A stretch of 64,000 nucleotides of DNA from Halobacteriovorax marinus (GCA_002163155.1 MAAO01000006.1:868001-932000), one strand, 5' to 3'; shown: positions 42,139 to 51,175, counted from the stretch's first letter. The notes: generated by a model from the sequence alone, not told the origin. Translations and numbers: made by a program.

Positions 42139-43447
42139 ATCTCTGTTGCATTCTCACATCTGTGAGTGCATCTCTTATAAAATTAAGTAGATTTGTTTTC
42201 TCGCGCTCTGTTAATTTTAAACCTTTTCTAAGTTCCCCAATGCTGATTAATTGAAAACGAAGTTTATTTCTTAGAGGGTCAATATCTGTAGTCAACTCTG
42301 AAGAGTAGAAGCTTTGGATAAGGTCAGTCACTTCAAATTCATCTAGAGAGACTCGCACTTTGTCGTAATGGTTGATAACCTCACTTAGCGTGCTAAATAC
42401 ACCAGAGTGCATATAAGGAGCTGTCAGTGAGACATTTCTTAGTGCCGGTGTTTTAAATTTATAGAGATCTCTCTTAACACCAGTCACTGCAAAACGACCT
42501 TCGTCTTCTAATTGTGCTGTTCCCATCACTCCAATTTGAGGAGTACCCGCTGATTTAAATTCAAAGTTTGAAAGGTGTTTTCCTGAATGGCATTTGACAC
42601 ACTTTCCACGTCCAAGAAAAACTTTCAGTCCCTTCTTCTGGGAGAGTGTCATGGCATCTTTATTACCCTGGAGATATCTGTCGTAAGGTGTATCAACTAG
42701 GGAAAAATTGTCTTTCATAAATGCGGCCAAGGCATTTGCCACATGACCAATATTGTATTTTGTCTCATTCGGAAAAGCTTTCTTAAAGAGTTCATTATAG
42801 AGATCTTTCTTTCTTCCTTTTAGTAAACGGTCCATAACTCCTTGCCAAATTTCAAGGTTAGTTGTGAGTGCGGCCAGTTCATTGTCAGAGCGAGAGTTCT
42901 TTTTAAAACCACGCATTTCTTCAGGACTGGTAATGGGGAAAATTGATTGAGCTGCGAGAGCTCCTGTGAAATTCTTCACAATACTTTGTGCTAGGGGAGA
43001 CTTTCCATTAAAAGCGGCTTCTGGAGTTGCGTATGTATCGCTCGAAGGATCATAGGAAACTCTTCCATCATGAAACATTTGCGTAACTTCTTTCTTATAA
43101 CCTAAGTTTATTAAAGAAGGAGAGTTTCTCTTTATAACTAGACCACTCTTTTGTGCTCTACCAGGGCCTATTCCTTGTCCGCCTTCGCCAATAGAAAAAG
43201 GAAGTGCGTCACTAGTTCCAAGTCTTGGATGATGACAAACCATACAGTTGATATTTCTATTACCGCTTAATTCAACTTCTCTAAACAGTCTCGATCCAAG
43301 TCTGACGACTTCTACACGGCTCTTCATGGGAGCTTGTAGCGCTTGTAAATTATGCGTCTTTATAAGGACTGCGAGTTCAGTATCGATTTGTGCGCTTGTA
43401 ACTAAAGATAAAATAAAGAGTAAATTTGTGAAAAATAATTTCTTCAT
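42092..43447 (-). CDS. di-haem cytochrome c peroxidase/MauG family protein
   Basis: A 451-residue exported c-type cytochrome with signal peptide (MKKLFFTNLLFILSLVTSAQ). Two haem-attachment motifs occur: CMVCH near residue 68 (in INCMVCHHPRLGTS) and CVKCH near 282 (GRGKCVKCHSGKHLSNFEF). The C-terminal TPALRNVSLTAPYMHSGVFSTL is a hallmark of the MauG/CCP family. It could reduce peroxide or oxidise a protein or metal. It is divergent from an imelysin gene across 88 bases, together forming a redox-iron locus with the DUF1111 gene. Confidence 0.9.
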   Translation of the reverse strand: MKKLFFTNLLFILSLVTSAQIDTELAVLIKTHNLQALQAPMKSRVEVVRLGSRLFREVELSGNRNINCMVCHHPRLGTSDALPFSIGEGGQGIGPGRAQKSGLVIKRNSPSLINLGYKKEVTQMFHDGRVSYDPSSDTYATPEAAFNGKSPLAQSIVKNFTGALAAQSIFPITSPEEMRGFKKNSRSDNELAALTTNLEIWQGVMDRLLKGRKKDLYNELFKKAFPNETKYNIGHVANALAAFMKDNFSLVDTPYDRYLQGNKDAMTLSQKKGLKVFLGRGKCVKCHSGKHLSNFEFKSAGTPQIGVMGTAQLEDEGRFAVTGVKRDLYKFKTPALRNVSLTAPYMHSGVFSTLSEVINHYDKVRVSLDEFEVTDLIQSFYSSELTTDIDPLRNKLRFQLISIGELRKGLKLTEREKTNLLNFIRDALTDVRMQQRSTEEIDSLWGELLEN

Positions 43448-43499
43448 TGAGAACCTTTTTTTGTTGATTTTTTATTAGATGTTTCTTATACATACAATT

Positions 43500-43515
43500 G
43501 TTTAATATATCAAAC
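43500..43515. promoter_or_regulatory. GTTT-N8-AAAC candidate operator
   Basis: GTTTAATA and TATCAAAC form an 8-bp inverted repeat with one mismatch in the short divergent region between the MauG-like and imelysin genes. It has the same GTTT-N8-AAAC core, followed by TTT, as the perfect repeat at 25252-25273 beside the other imelysin operon. Confidence 0.4.
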
Positions 43516-43535
43516 TTTTCTATGACGGAGGATAC

Positions 43536-44789
43536 ATGAAAAGAATCATTATAACTACAGGTCTATTACTGGCCCCATTTTTCGCACAAGCAGTTAAAGT
43601 TCCATATAAAAACAATGAGTTACTAAATACTGCTGTCATTAAGAATTATAGTAATATGGCGCTTTTAAATTATCAAGATGCATTAGTAGGAGCTACGACT
43701 TTAAAGACTGAAGTGGCAAAATTCCTAAAGATGGCAAGAAAGAATAACTCAAGTGCTGAGTCTCAATTTGTGAAAGTTAAGAAGACTTGGGCCCTTACGG
43801 CGAGAATGCCATACGGACAAACTGAAATTTTTAGATTTTACAATGGACCTATTGATTTTGAACCTATTGATGATGGAGTTACAACTTACTTAGAGACAAT
43901 TAACTTTGTAGGTGTTGAAGGTCTAATGAATGCATGGCCTTTAGATGAACTCTACATTGACTATGTTAAAGAAGATGCTAATTCAGGTCTTATCAATAAC
44001 CGTTCAATTAAACTAACTAAAGAACTCATCATTTCTATGAATGAGAGAGATGGTGAAAAAAATATTTCAACTGGTTACCATGCCATTGAATTCTTACTTT
44101 GGGGACAAGATCGTTCACTAGAGACTGCAGGAACAAGACCATATACTGATTATGTAATTGGTGGAACGGCTAAGAATCAAGCAAGAAGAGGACAGTACTT
44201 AAGTCTTTTAAATGAACTACTTGTTGATCACTTAACTTCTGTAAAAAATCAGTGGAATAAGAATGAAGAAAATTACCGTGTAGAATTTTTAAATAGAGAT
44301 TCTAATAGTGTTCTAACAGACATCTTTACTTCAATGATTTCTATGGCCGGTGACGAACTTAAGAGTGAGAGAATTGAAAATGCATTCTTACTTGAAGATC
44401 AAGAAGAAGAGCACTCTTGTTTTTCTGATCAAACGATTAACGACATTTACACTAATGCTCTTGGTGTAAAAAATGTTTACCTTGGTGAGTACACTGCATT
44501 TAACTCAAATGCTGTTATTAAAGGTAATGGAATTAGTGCTCTCGTGGCGTTAGTTAATCCTGAGTTAGATCAAACAATTAAAGCTTCTTTCAAAAAACTA
44601 TTTAACAACATAAACTTCTTCTACAAGAGAAACTCTAGAGGACAAGTTCAAATTGGAAATATCTCAACAGCATTTGATCGTGCTCTTACTGAGAACAAAG
44701 TTGAAATTCAAGCGATCATTGATGAGCTTTCAGTTATTGATGAGCTCTTAAGAGAAGCTGCAACTGAGTTAGGTTTAGAGATTGAATAG
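43536..44789 (+). CDS. imelysin family protein (IrpA-like)
   Basis: A 417-residue exported imelysin with signal peptide (MKRIIITTGLLLAPFFAQA). The metal-site motif GxHxxE is intact in STGYHAIEFLLWGQDRS near residue 180. MPYGQTEIFRFYNGPID and the C-terminal helical half (AFNSNAVIKGNGISALV, DRALTENKVEIQAIID) also match IrpA. Imelysins of this subgroup are induced by iron limitation and often pair with a DUF1111 di-haem protein, as here, where the next gene overlaps by eight bases. GGAGGATAC precedes the ATG. Confidence 0.9.
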   Translation: MKRIIITTGLLLAPFFAQAVKVPYKNNELLNTAVIKNYSNMALLNYQDALVGATTLKTEVAKFLKMARKNNSSAESQFVKVKKTWALTARMPYGQTEIFRFYNGPIDFEPIDDGVTTYLETINFVGVEGLMNAWPLDELYIDYVKEDANSGLINNRSIKLTKELIISMNERDGEKNISTGYHAIEFLLWGQDRSLETAGTRPYTDYVIGGTAKNQARRGQYLSLLNELLVDHLTSVKNQWNKNEENYRVEFLNRDSNSVLTDIFTSMISMAGDELKSERIENAFLLEDQEEEHSCFSDQTINDIYTNALGVKNVYLGEYTAFNSNAVIKGNGISALVALVNPELDQTIKASFKKLFNNINFFYKRNSRGQVQIGNISTAFDRALTENKVEIQAIIDELSVIDELLREAATELGLEIE

Positions 44790-46107
44790 TTTTTCAAAAA
44801 ACCTATTCTTTACATTAGTTCTGGTTTTGACTTTTGTTCTGACCAGAACGACTTTAGCTAGAACTTTAAATGTCACTGGAGCGAAAGACTTTTCCCATCT
44901 TTTAGAAAATCTTAGCTCAAGTGATCTTGCAAAAGTGAAGGCCGGATTCTCTCTCTTTGCCAAGGGCTGGGTAACGGCGCCTTCTTCAACTAGAGTAAGA
45001 GATGGTCTGGGACCACTCTTTAATGCTGTTTCCTGTATGAGTTGTCATCAGGGAATGGGACGTGGAAAACCACAGAAATCAGATTTGTCTATAGATCATT
45101 CACTCCTATTTCGTTTATCAGTTACAGGGAAGAGCCCCCATGGCGGACCTTTATCTGAACCTACTTACGGTGGACAATTTCAACCACGATCAATCATCTC
45201 TGTTAAAAGTGAAGGACAGGTCAAGGTCGAATATATTGAAGAAGTTGGGCAATTCTTAGATGGAGAGAAATACTCTCTTAGACGACCTGTGTACTCTTTT
45301 TCAAACTTAGCCTACGGAGCTTTTCAAAGTGATGTACTCATTTCTCCTCGTATTGCTCCCCATGTAGCTGGACTTGGTTTACTTGAAAAAATCTCTAGAG
45401 AGTCACTCTTAGCAAACGTAGATGTTGCAGATGTTGATGGAGATGGAATTAGCGGACGAGTGAATACCGTTTGGAGCCCGACTCACAAGAAGCATATGAT
45501 AGGACGTTTTGGTTGGAAGGCGAATCAAGCTACTGTTGCGGATCAAAATGCGGGAGCCTTCAGTGGGGATCTGGGGATCACTTCTATGCAACTTCCAAAT
45601 GAGAGTTGTTCCAGTCTTCAATTTGACTGTGCGAGTTCACTTACTGGTGGTGCACCAGAGATTAATAAGAAATTACTAGGTTATGTAAATTTACTGATCT
45701 CTTCAATAGATGCTCCAAGAGTTATAAAAAATGAATTCTACACTAAGGGTTTAAAAGTCTTTAGAAAAATGCAATGCCAAAAGTGTCACGTGGAAAGCTT
45801 TAAGATAGGTGAGCGAGAAATTAGACCCTATAGTGATTTACTTCTACACGATTTAGGAGAGAGATTAGCTGATAAGAGATCTGACTATCTAGCATCTGGA
45901 TCTGAATGGAAGACACCACCTCTTTGGGGTGTAGGAAAGCAGAGTTCTGTTAATGGACATACCAACTTCTTACACGATGGAAGAGCTCGTAATCTTACTG
46001 AAGCAATTCTTTGGCATGGCGGTGAAGCGAGTGGATCTAAAAATGCTTTTCTTGGTTTATCTTCAATGGAGCGAAAAGAATTATTCTCATTTTTAAATTC
46101 TTTATAA
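44782..46107 (+). CDS. di-haem oxidoreductase (DUF1111) family protein
   Basis: A 441-residue exported c-type cytochrome with a signal peptide reaching about residue 26. Haem-binding motifs are CMSCH (NAVSCMSCHQGMGRG near residue 87) and CQKCH (KMQCQKCHVESF near 331). DVDGDGISGRVN near 215 is a DxDxDG calcium-type loop usual in this family, and TPPLWGVGKQ with NFLHDGRARNLTEAILWHGGEA closes the second domain. The TTG start overlaps the imelysin gene, indicating coupling. The pair likely works with ferric/ferrous iron or another periplasmic redox substrate. Confidence 0.88.
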   Translation: MNSFSKNLFFTLVLVLTFVLTRTTLARTLNVTGAKDFSHLLENLSSSDLAKVKAGFSLFAKGWVTAPSSTRVRDGLGPLFNAVSCMSCHQGMGRGKPQKSDLSIDHSLLFRLSVTGKSPHGGPLSEPTYGGQFQPRSIISVKSEGQVKVEYIEEVGQFLDGEKYSLRRPVYSFSNLAYGAFQSDVLISPRIAPHVAGLGLLEKISRESLLANVDVADVDGDGISGRVNTVWSPTHKKHMIGRFGWKANQATVADQNAGAFSGDLGITSMQLPNESCSSLQFDCASSLTGGAPEINKKLLGYVNLLISSIDAPRVIKNEFYTKGLKVFRKMQCQKCHVESFKIGEREIRPYSDLLLHDLGERLADKRSDYLASGSEWKTPPLWGVGKQSSVNGHTNFLHDGRARNLTEAILWHGGEASGSKNAFLGLSSMERKELFSFLNSL

Positions 46108-46131
46108 AAAAAAGGCCACCAAAAGGTGACC
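46106..46131. terminator. bidirectional terminator between DUF1111 and fbaA
   Basis: GGCCACC and GGTGACC pair with one mismatch across an AAAA loop. Minus-strand reading ends in eight Ts and would stop fbaA. Plus-strand reading ends in TCATTTTCT and may stop the imelysin-DUF1111 unit. Confidence 0.75.
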
Positions 46132-46157
46132 TCATTTTCTAAAATAACATATTAAAT

Positions 46158-47186
46158 TTATGAGTGAAAAACTGATTTACCTTCAGATCTAAGGTCTGTA
46201 CAGGCCTTAGAAATTCTATCACACATTTGGTTTTCACCAGCTTTCATCCAAGCTCTTGGATCGTAGAATTTCTTATTTCCTACTTCACCTTCGATTTTTA
46301 ACATTGCATCATAGTTCTTAAACATATGATCAACAATAGCTCTAGTGTAAGCGTATTGAGTATCTGTATCAATATTCATTTTGATGACACCGTAACCAAG
46401 AGTTTCATGAATTTCACTTAATTCAGATCCTGATCCACCGTGGAAAACTAACCAATGAGTGGCCTCATTTCCTAATTCTTTTTCTACAGCATCTTGTCCA
46501 TTCTTTAAAATTTCAGGACGAAGCTTAACGTTTCCTGGTTTATAAACACCATGAACGTTTCCAAAAGTTGCGGCGTACATGAATTTTCCAAGAGGTCTTA
46601 ATTCTTTTGCAATTTGTACCATCTCTTCTTTTGTTGTGTAGAGTTTATCAGCAGGAGTATTTTCATTATTTACTCCGTCTTCTTCACCACCAACAACACC
46701 TGTTTCAATTTCTAAAATGATATCGCTTTTTGCACATCTTATTAAAAGCTCTTTAGAAATTTTAATATTTTCTTCAAGAGGTAGTTCAGATCCGTCAAAC
46801 ATGTGAGAGTTGAAGAGGTTAGGTAGACCCATTTCTCTTCTTTTTTCAGTTTCTTCAATAAGTGGAATCATGAAAGATTCAACTTTATCTGGATGACAAT
46901 GGTCAGTGTGAAGCGCGATGAGAACATTGTACTTCTCGGCCATTAAGTGAACATGTTGCGCTAAAGAAATTGCACCTAAGGCCATATCTTTAACATTTTG
47001 TCCGGAAGCAAATTGCCCACCACCAGAAGAAACTTGAATAATTCCATCAGACTTCATATTAGCAAATGCCTGTAGGGCAGCATTGGCAGTAGATGTTGAA
47101 GTGACGTTGATTGCAGGATAGGCGAATCCACCCTTTTTAGCTCTATCTAACATAGTGCAATATTGTTCAAAATTAGCTACTGGCAT
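46158..47186 (-). CDS. fbaA: class II fructose-bisphosphate aldolase
   Basis: A 342-residue zinc-dependent aldolase of glycolysis and gluconeogenesis. Metal and active-site segments are VLIALHTDHCHPDKV near residue 93, FNSHMFDGSELPLEENI, LEIETGVVGGEEDGV near 160, YAATFGNVHGVYKPGNV near 212, WLVFHGGSGSELSEI near 248 and GVIKMNIDTDTQYAYT near 275. All expected zinc histidines and the GGSGS phosphate loop are present. It is divergent from the E1 gene across about 205 bases and ended by a strong terminator. Confidence 0.95.
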   Translation of the reverse strand: MPVANFEQYCTMLDRAKKGGFAYPAINVTSTSTANAALQAFANMKSDGIIQVSSGGGQFASGQNVKDMALGAISLAQHVHLMAEKYNVLIALHTDHCHPDKVESFMIPLIEETEKRREMGLPNLFNSHMFDGSELPLEENIKISKELLIRCAKSDIILEIETGVVGGEEDGVNNENTPADKLYTTKEEMVQIAKELRPLGKFMYAATFGNVHGVYKPGNVKLRPEILKNGQDAVEKELGNEATHWLVFHGGSGSELSEIHETLGYGVIKMNIDTDTQYAYTRAIVDHMFKNYDAMLKIEGEVGNKKFYDPRAWMKAGENQMCDRISKACTDLRSEGKSVFHS

Positions 47187-47268
47187 ATGATCTCCCTTAT
47201 GAGTTGCTTAGTGTGTTGTATTCAAAAACGCATTAAACAATAAAAAATACGATAACTCACTATGCGGA

Positions 47269-47282
47269 GTGTATAAATACAC
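47269..47282. promoter_or_regulatory. short inverted repeat between fbaA and E1 genes
   Basis: GTGTAT-AA-ATACAC is an inverted repeat in the divergent region, and a TGTGCACA palindrome follows near 47295. Either could be an operator for central-carbon control, but neither matches a site I know. Confidence 0.3.
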
Positions 47283-47391
47283 CACCTTTGCGCTGTGCAC
47301 ACTTTCTTAAAAAGTTTTCAAACCCTTCAAAATATGATTTAGTCTCCTTTCGTAAATATTGATAAGAACACAAATTCTATAGGAAATACTT

Positions 47392-49437
47392 ATGCTTACA
47401 AAAACTGATGAAAATTATTCTCTAAAGAAAACTGATAAAGCGACTATGGAGCAGTGGTATACACTGATGACTATTGGTCGTATGGTTGATCTTCGTGCTC
47501 CAAATTATTTAAAGCAGGCCATTGGTTGGTCATATCACGCACCATTTGCTGGTCACGATGCTATTCAATTGGCAATTGGACAAGTGTTCACACTTAATGA
47601 AGATCACTTATTTCCTTACTATAGAGATATGCTAACTGCCATGTCTGCTGGGTGTACTGCTGAAGAGATTATTTTAAATGGTATATCTAAGGCCACTGAT
47701 TTAGCTTCTGGTGGACGTCATATGTCTAATCATTTTGCTAAACCTGAGTGGAATATTCATAACGTTTCTTCTTGTACTGGTAACCACACGCTTCACGCTG
47801 TTGGTGTTGCTAGGGCGATGAAGAGATATGGACACAAAGGTGTGGCCATTTCTTCTCAAGGTGAATCTTCCGTTTCTGAAGGTTATTGCTATGAAGCTAT
47901 TAATGGTGCCTCTAGAGAAAAACTTCCTGTTATTTTTGTTTTCCAAGATAACGGTTACGGAATATCTGTTCCAAAAGATGTCCAATGTGCCAACGAATTT
48001 GTTGCTGATAACTTCACAGGACTTAAAAACTTAAGAATCATTCACTGTGATGGTAAAGATGTTTTTGATTCAATGAATGCTATGACTGCTGCTCGTAGAC
48101 ACGCACTTGAAAATTCTGAACCAGTTATCGTTCACGCAAGATGTGTAAGAATGGGAGCCCATTCAAACTCTGATAAGCACGAGTTATATAGAGATGAAAA
48201 AGAAATCTCTGATGCTGTTGCACAGGATCCATATGCTGCTTTTAGAAAGTTACTCTTAAAAGAAAAAATATTCACAGAGAAAGAACTTATTGCCATTGAT
48301 GAAGATGCTAAGAAGACGGTTATTGAGGCCCATACAGCTTGTATGAAAGCTCCAAACCCAGATCCAGCAAGTATCCATGACTTTGTTCTTCCTCCAGCTC
48401 ACGAGTGTGAAATCTTCCCTGAAGGAACTCACTCTCACGACGGTGAAGAAGTTAAATTCATTGACGCTCTTAATGGAACTTTAAAAGAAGAATTTCGTCA
48501 CAATCCTGATACTTTTATTTGGGGGCAAGATATGGCCAACAAAGAAAAGGGTGGAATTTTTAATGTCTCTAAAGGAATGCAACAAGAGTTTGGTGAAGAG
48601 AGAGTTTTCAATGCACCAATCGCTGAAGATTATATTATGGGAACGGCCAATGGTTTTTCTCGTTTCGATAAAAAGATTAGAGTTGTAGTTGAAGGTGCTG
48701 AATTTGCAGATTACTTTTGGCCTGCAATGGAGCAATTTGTTGAAACAACTCACGATTACTGGAGATCAAATGGAGCTTTCTCTCCAAATATCCTAGTAAG
48801 ACTTGCTAGTGGTGGTTATATCGGTGGTGGTATTTATCACTCTCAAAATCTTGAAGGAGCACTTGCTACTCTTCCTGGTGTGAGAATTGTTTGTCCTTCG
48901 TTTGCTGATGATGCTGCAGGACTTATTAGAACTGCCATGAGAAGTGAAGGGATGACTTTATTCCTTGAGCCAAAAGCTCTTTATAACGCTAAACAAGCTA
49001 TGACTCCTATTCCTGAAAATTTTGAAGTTCCTTTTGGTAAGGCCAGAATTAGAAGAGAAGGAAGTGATATTACAATTTTAACTTACGGTAATACAACTCA
49101 CCATTGCCTAGAAGCTGCTGAAGCTTTAGAAAAAGATGGTGTCAGTGTTGAAGTTGTAGACTTAAGATCAATTAGTCCACTTGATGAAGATACGATCATG
49201 AAGTCTGTAGGTAAAACCAATAGATGTCTTGTTGTTCACGAAGATAAAGTCTTTGGTGGCTTCGGTGGAGAGCTTGTAGCACTTATCACTGAGAAATGTT
49301 TTGAAGATCTAGACGCACCTGTTAGAAGAGTAGGTTCTGAATTTACTCCTGTTGGGTTTAACCGAATTCTTGAAAGAGCGGTTCTTCCAAATAGTGATAA
49401 AGTTATCACTGCACTTAAGGATCTTGCTGCTTACTAG
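47392..49437 (+). CDS. 2-oxoacid dehydrogenase E1, alpha and beta fused
   Basis: A 681-residue thiamine-diphosphate enzyme. Residues 1-330 are the alpha part, with the TPP motif SSQGESSVSEGYCYEAINGA and QDNGYGIS near 160-190. Residues 350-681 are the beta part (EEFRHNPDTFIWGQDMANKEKGGIF, EDYIMGTANGFSR, LRSISPLDEDTIMKSVGKTNR, LVVHEDKVFGGFGGEL). The fused arrangement is common for branched-chain 2-oxoacid (BkdA/BkdB) or pyruvate dehydrogenases in several phyla. No E2 or E3 genes are in the window, so the substrate is undecided. A strong terminator follows. Confidence 0.88.
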   Translation: MLTKTDENYSLKKTDKATMEQWYTLMTIGRMVDLRAPNYLKQAIGWSYHAPFAGHDAIQLAIGQVFTLNEDHLFPYYRDMLTAMSAGCTAEEIILNGISKATDLASGGRHMSNHFAKPEWNIHNVSSCTGNHTLHAVGVARAMKRYGHKGVAISSQGESSVSEGYCYEAINGASREKLPVIFVFQDNGYGISVPKDVQCANEFVADNFTGLKNLRIIHCDGKDVFDSMNAMTAARRHALENSEPVIVHARCVRMGAHSNSDKHELYRDEKEISDAVAQDPYAAFRKLLLKEKIFTEKELIAIDEDAKKTVIEAHTACMKAPNPDPASIHDFVLPPAHECEIFPEGTHSHDGEEVKFIDALNGTLKEEFRHNPDTFIWGQDMANKEKGGIFNVSKGMQQEFGEERVFNAPIAEDYIMGTANGFSRFDKKIRVVVEGAEFADYFWPAMEQFVETTHDYWRSNGAFSPNILVRLASGGYIGGGIYHSQNLEGALATLPGVRIVCPSFADDAAGLIRTAMRSEGMTLFLEPKALYNAKQAMTPIPENFEVPFGKARIRREGSDITILTYGNTTHHCLEAAEALEKDGVSVEVVDLRSISPLDEDTIMKSVGKTNRCLVVHEDKVFGGFGGELVALITEKCFEDLDAPVRRVGSEFTPVGFNRILERAVLPNSDKVITALKDLAAY

Positions 49438-49467
49438 AAAAGTAAATAAATTTATTTTAATTGAAAG

Positions 49468-49493
49468 GCCCTCTTTAATAAGAGGGCTTTTTT
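49468..49493 (+). terminator. Rho-independent terminator of the E1 gene
   Basis: GCCCTCTT and AAGAGGGC form a perfect 8-bp stem with a TAAT loop, followed by six Ts. It lies about 30 bases after the stop. Confidence 0.9.
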
Positions 49494-49528
49494 ATTTTCT
49501 TATATTAAAGTTAAATTAAACTAACTTA

Positions 49529-49546
49529 ACTAAAGTTAACTTTAGT
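49529..49546. promoter_or_regulatory. perfect 18-bp palindrome before a chemoreceptor gene
   Basis: ACTAAAGTTAACTTTAGT is a perfect palindrome 38 bases before the chemoreceptor ATG. Further TTAA-containing words (AAGTTAAATTAAAC, CTTAAC) lie just upstream at 49508-49530, as if several sites were clustered. It may bind a regulator. Confidence 0.45.
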
Positions 49547-49553
49547 ATTCCTA

Positions 49554-49580
49554 TACCTCGACGATAAGTTGATCGAGGTA
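49554..49580 (+). promoter_or_regulatory. hairpin sequestering the ribosome-binding site
   Basis: TACCTCGA (49554-49561) and TCGAGGTA (49573-49580) form a perfect 8-bp stem with an 11-base loop. The 3' arm contains the whole GAGG Shine-Dalgarno sequence (49575-49578) of the chemoreceptor gene whose ATG is at 49584. Translation should be blocked while the stem is closed. Confidence 0.55.
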
Positions 49581-49583
49581 CAA

Positions 49584-51158
49584 ATGAAATTAAATATTGG
49601 TCAAAAGATTTTATACATCGTTGTTATTCCCTTTGTGTTGTTTTCTGTGGTTTTTCTCTATTCTTCTTATACAGAAACTTCTGAAAATTTAATGCGTGAA
49701 AAGAAATTATCTCTAGAGTATGTCATTCAAACAGCAATGACTGTTGTGACAAATCATCAAAAGAGAGTTGATAGTGGAGAGCTTTCTGAAGAAAAAGCTA
49801 AAAAGTTAGCTTCCATTGCAATCGGGAATATTCGTTACGGAAGGGATATGAGTGATTACCTGTGGGTGAATAGTCTTCATCCTAGAATGGTTGCTCATCC
49901 AAAAAAATCATTAATAGGAAAAGATTTAAGTAACTTTAAGGATAAGGCCGGACAAAAAATATTTATGAATATGATAAATATTGCTAAAAAAGACGGAAAA
50001 GGTTTTATCGAATATGTTTGGAGCGATAAGGTAGATAAAGATAAATTTGTTCCAAAGTTATCTTACGTTCTCTACAACGAGAGGTGGGAATGGATACTAG
50101 GAACAGGTATTTATATTAATGATGTTAATACTACGATCACAAAACTTTTGATTGGTAACTTTATTAAGATCGCTATTATAATGACTATCTTAATATTTGC
50201 AGTTGGTTTTGTAATTAAGAAAAATATTAGGGAACCCTTATTAGAAATTGCAAGCCAGTTGTACAATACTTCTGAATCTGTAACGAGTGGTGCATCAGCT
50301 AGTCTAGAAAATTGTGATCTTCTCGCTGAATCTAGTCAAGAGCAAGCAGCCAGTCTACAACAAACAGTTAGTGCAGTAGAAGAAATAAGTGCCATGATTT
50401 CAAGAAATGCAAAATCCGCTGAAGCTTCAAAGATAACTTCTCTAGAGAGTCAAAAATCAGCTAATATTGGTAAAAAGAGAGTTGATGAGATGCTCTTAAC
50501 TATTGATGAAATTTCGAATAATAATGAGAATGTAATTGATAGCATGAAAAATACTAACGAAGAAGTAAGTGAAATATTAAATATAGTTAGAGATATTAAT
50601 GAAAAAACAAAAGTGATTAACGATATTGTTTTTCAAACAAAACTTCTATCATTTAATGCTTCTGTTGAAGCGGCAAGGGCTGGAGAAGCTGGAAAGGGCT
50701 TTACTGTAGTAGCTGAAGAGATTGGGGCACTGGCCAATATGTCTGGAAAGGCGAGTGATGAGATTCGAAGTCTCATTGAAAATAGTATCTCTAAGGTTGA
50801 GACCATTGTGAGTACAACGACTTCTGTTATGAATAAAATGATTGAAGAAGGTAATCTTGCAGTTAATAGTGGTAAAGAAAGAGCTCAAGAGTGCAAAATT
50901 GTTCTAGATGAAATTATTAGTAATGTTGATAATGTTAATACTAAAGTAGGCGAAATTTCAAATGCATCTCATGAACAAGCAACAGGGGTGGAAGAAATCT
51001 CTAAGGCGATGGAGTTGCTTGATCAAGTCAGTAATGTAAATAATAACATTGTTATAAATACAGCGAGTTCATCTAGAGAGCTTCAAAGTGAAGCTCACGA
51101 GCTCATCGAAGTGGTAGATAAGGTTAAGGGCATGGTTCATGGAGCCAAAGCGTCTTAA
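49584..51158 (+). CDS. methyl-accepting chemotaxis protein with a Cache sensor
   Basis: A 524-residue chemoreceptor. A first membrane helix (residues about 7-27) is followed by a periplasmic single Cache domain (about 30-180, including DYLWVNSLHPRMVAHPKKSLIGKDLSNF and FIEYVWSDK, typical of sCache_2). A second membrane helix lies near 192-212. The signalling domain follows, with hairpin tip IVFQTKLLSFNASVEAARAGEAGKGFTVVAEEIGALA around 350-390. HAMP is short or missing. ATG 49584 follows GAGG by five bases. It signals to CheA elsewhere. No chemotaxis gene is adjacent. The ligand is possibly a small organic acid. Confidence 0.92.
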   Translation: MKLNIGQKILYIVVIPFVLFSVVFLYSSYTETSENLMREKKLSLEYVIQTAMTVVTNHQKRVDSGELSEEKAKKLASIAIGNIRYGRDMSDYLWVNSLHPRMVAHPKKSLIGKDLSNFKDKAGQKIFMNMINIAKKDGKGFIEYVWSDKVDKDKFVPKLSYVLYNERWEWILGTGIYINDVNTTITKLLIGNFIKIAIIMTILIFAVGFVIKKNIREPLLEIASQLYNTSESVTSGASASLENCDLLAESSQEQAASLQQTVSAVEEISAMISRNAKSAEASKITSLESQKSANIGKKRVDEMLLTIDEISNNNENVIDSMKNTNEEVSEILNIVRDINEKTKVINDIVFQTKLLSFNASVEAARAGEAGKGFTVVAEEIGALANMSGKASDEIRSLIENSISKVETIVSTTTSVMNKMIEEGNLAVNSGKERAQECKIVLDEIISNVDNVNTKVGEISNASHEQATGVEEISKAMELLDQVSNVNNNIVINTASSSRELQSEAHELIEVVDKVKGMVHGAKAS

Positions 51159-51175
51159 AAGTTATCTACCCTCAT

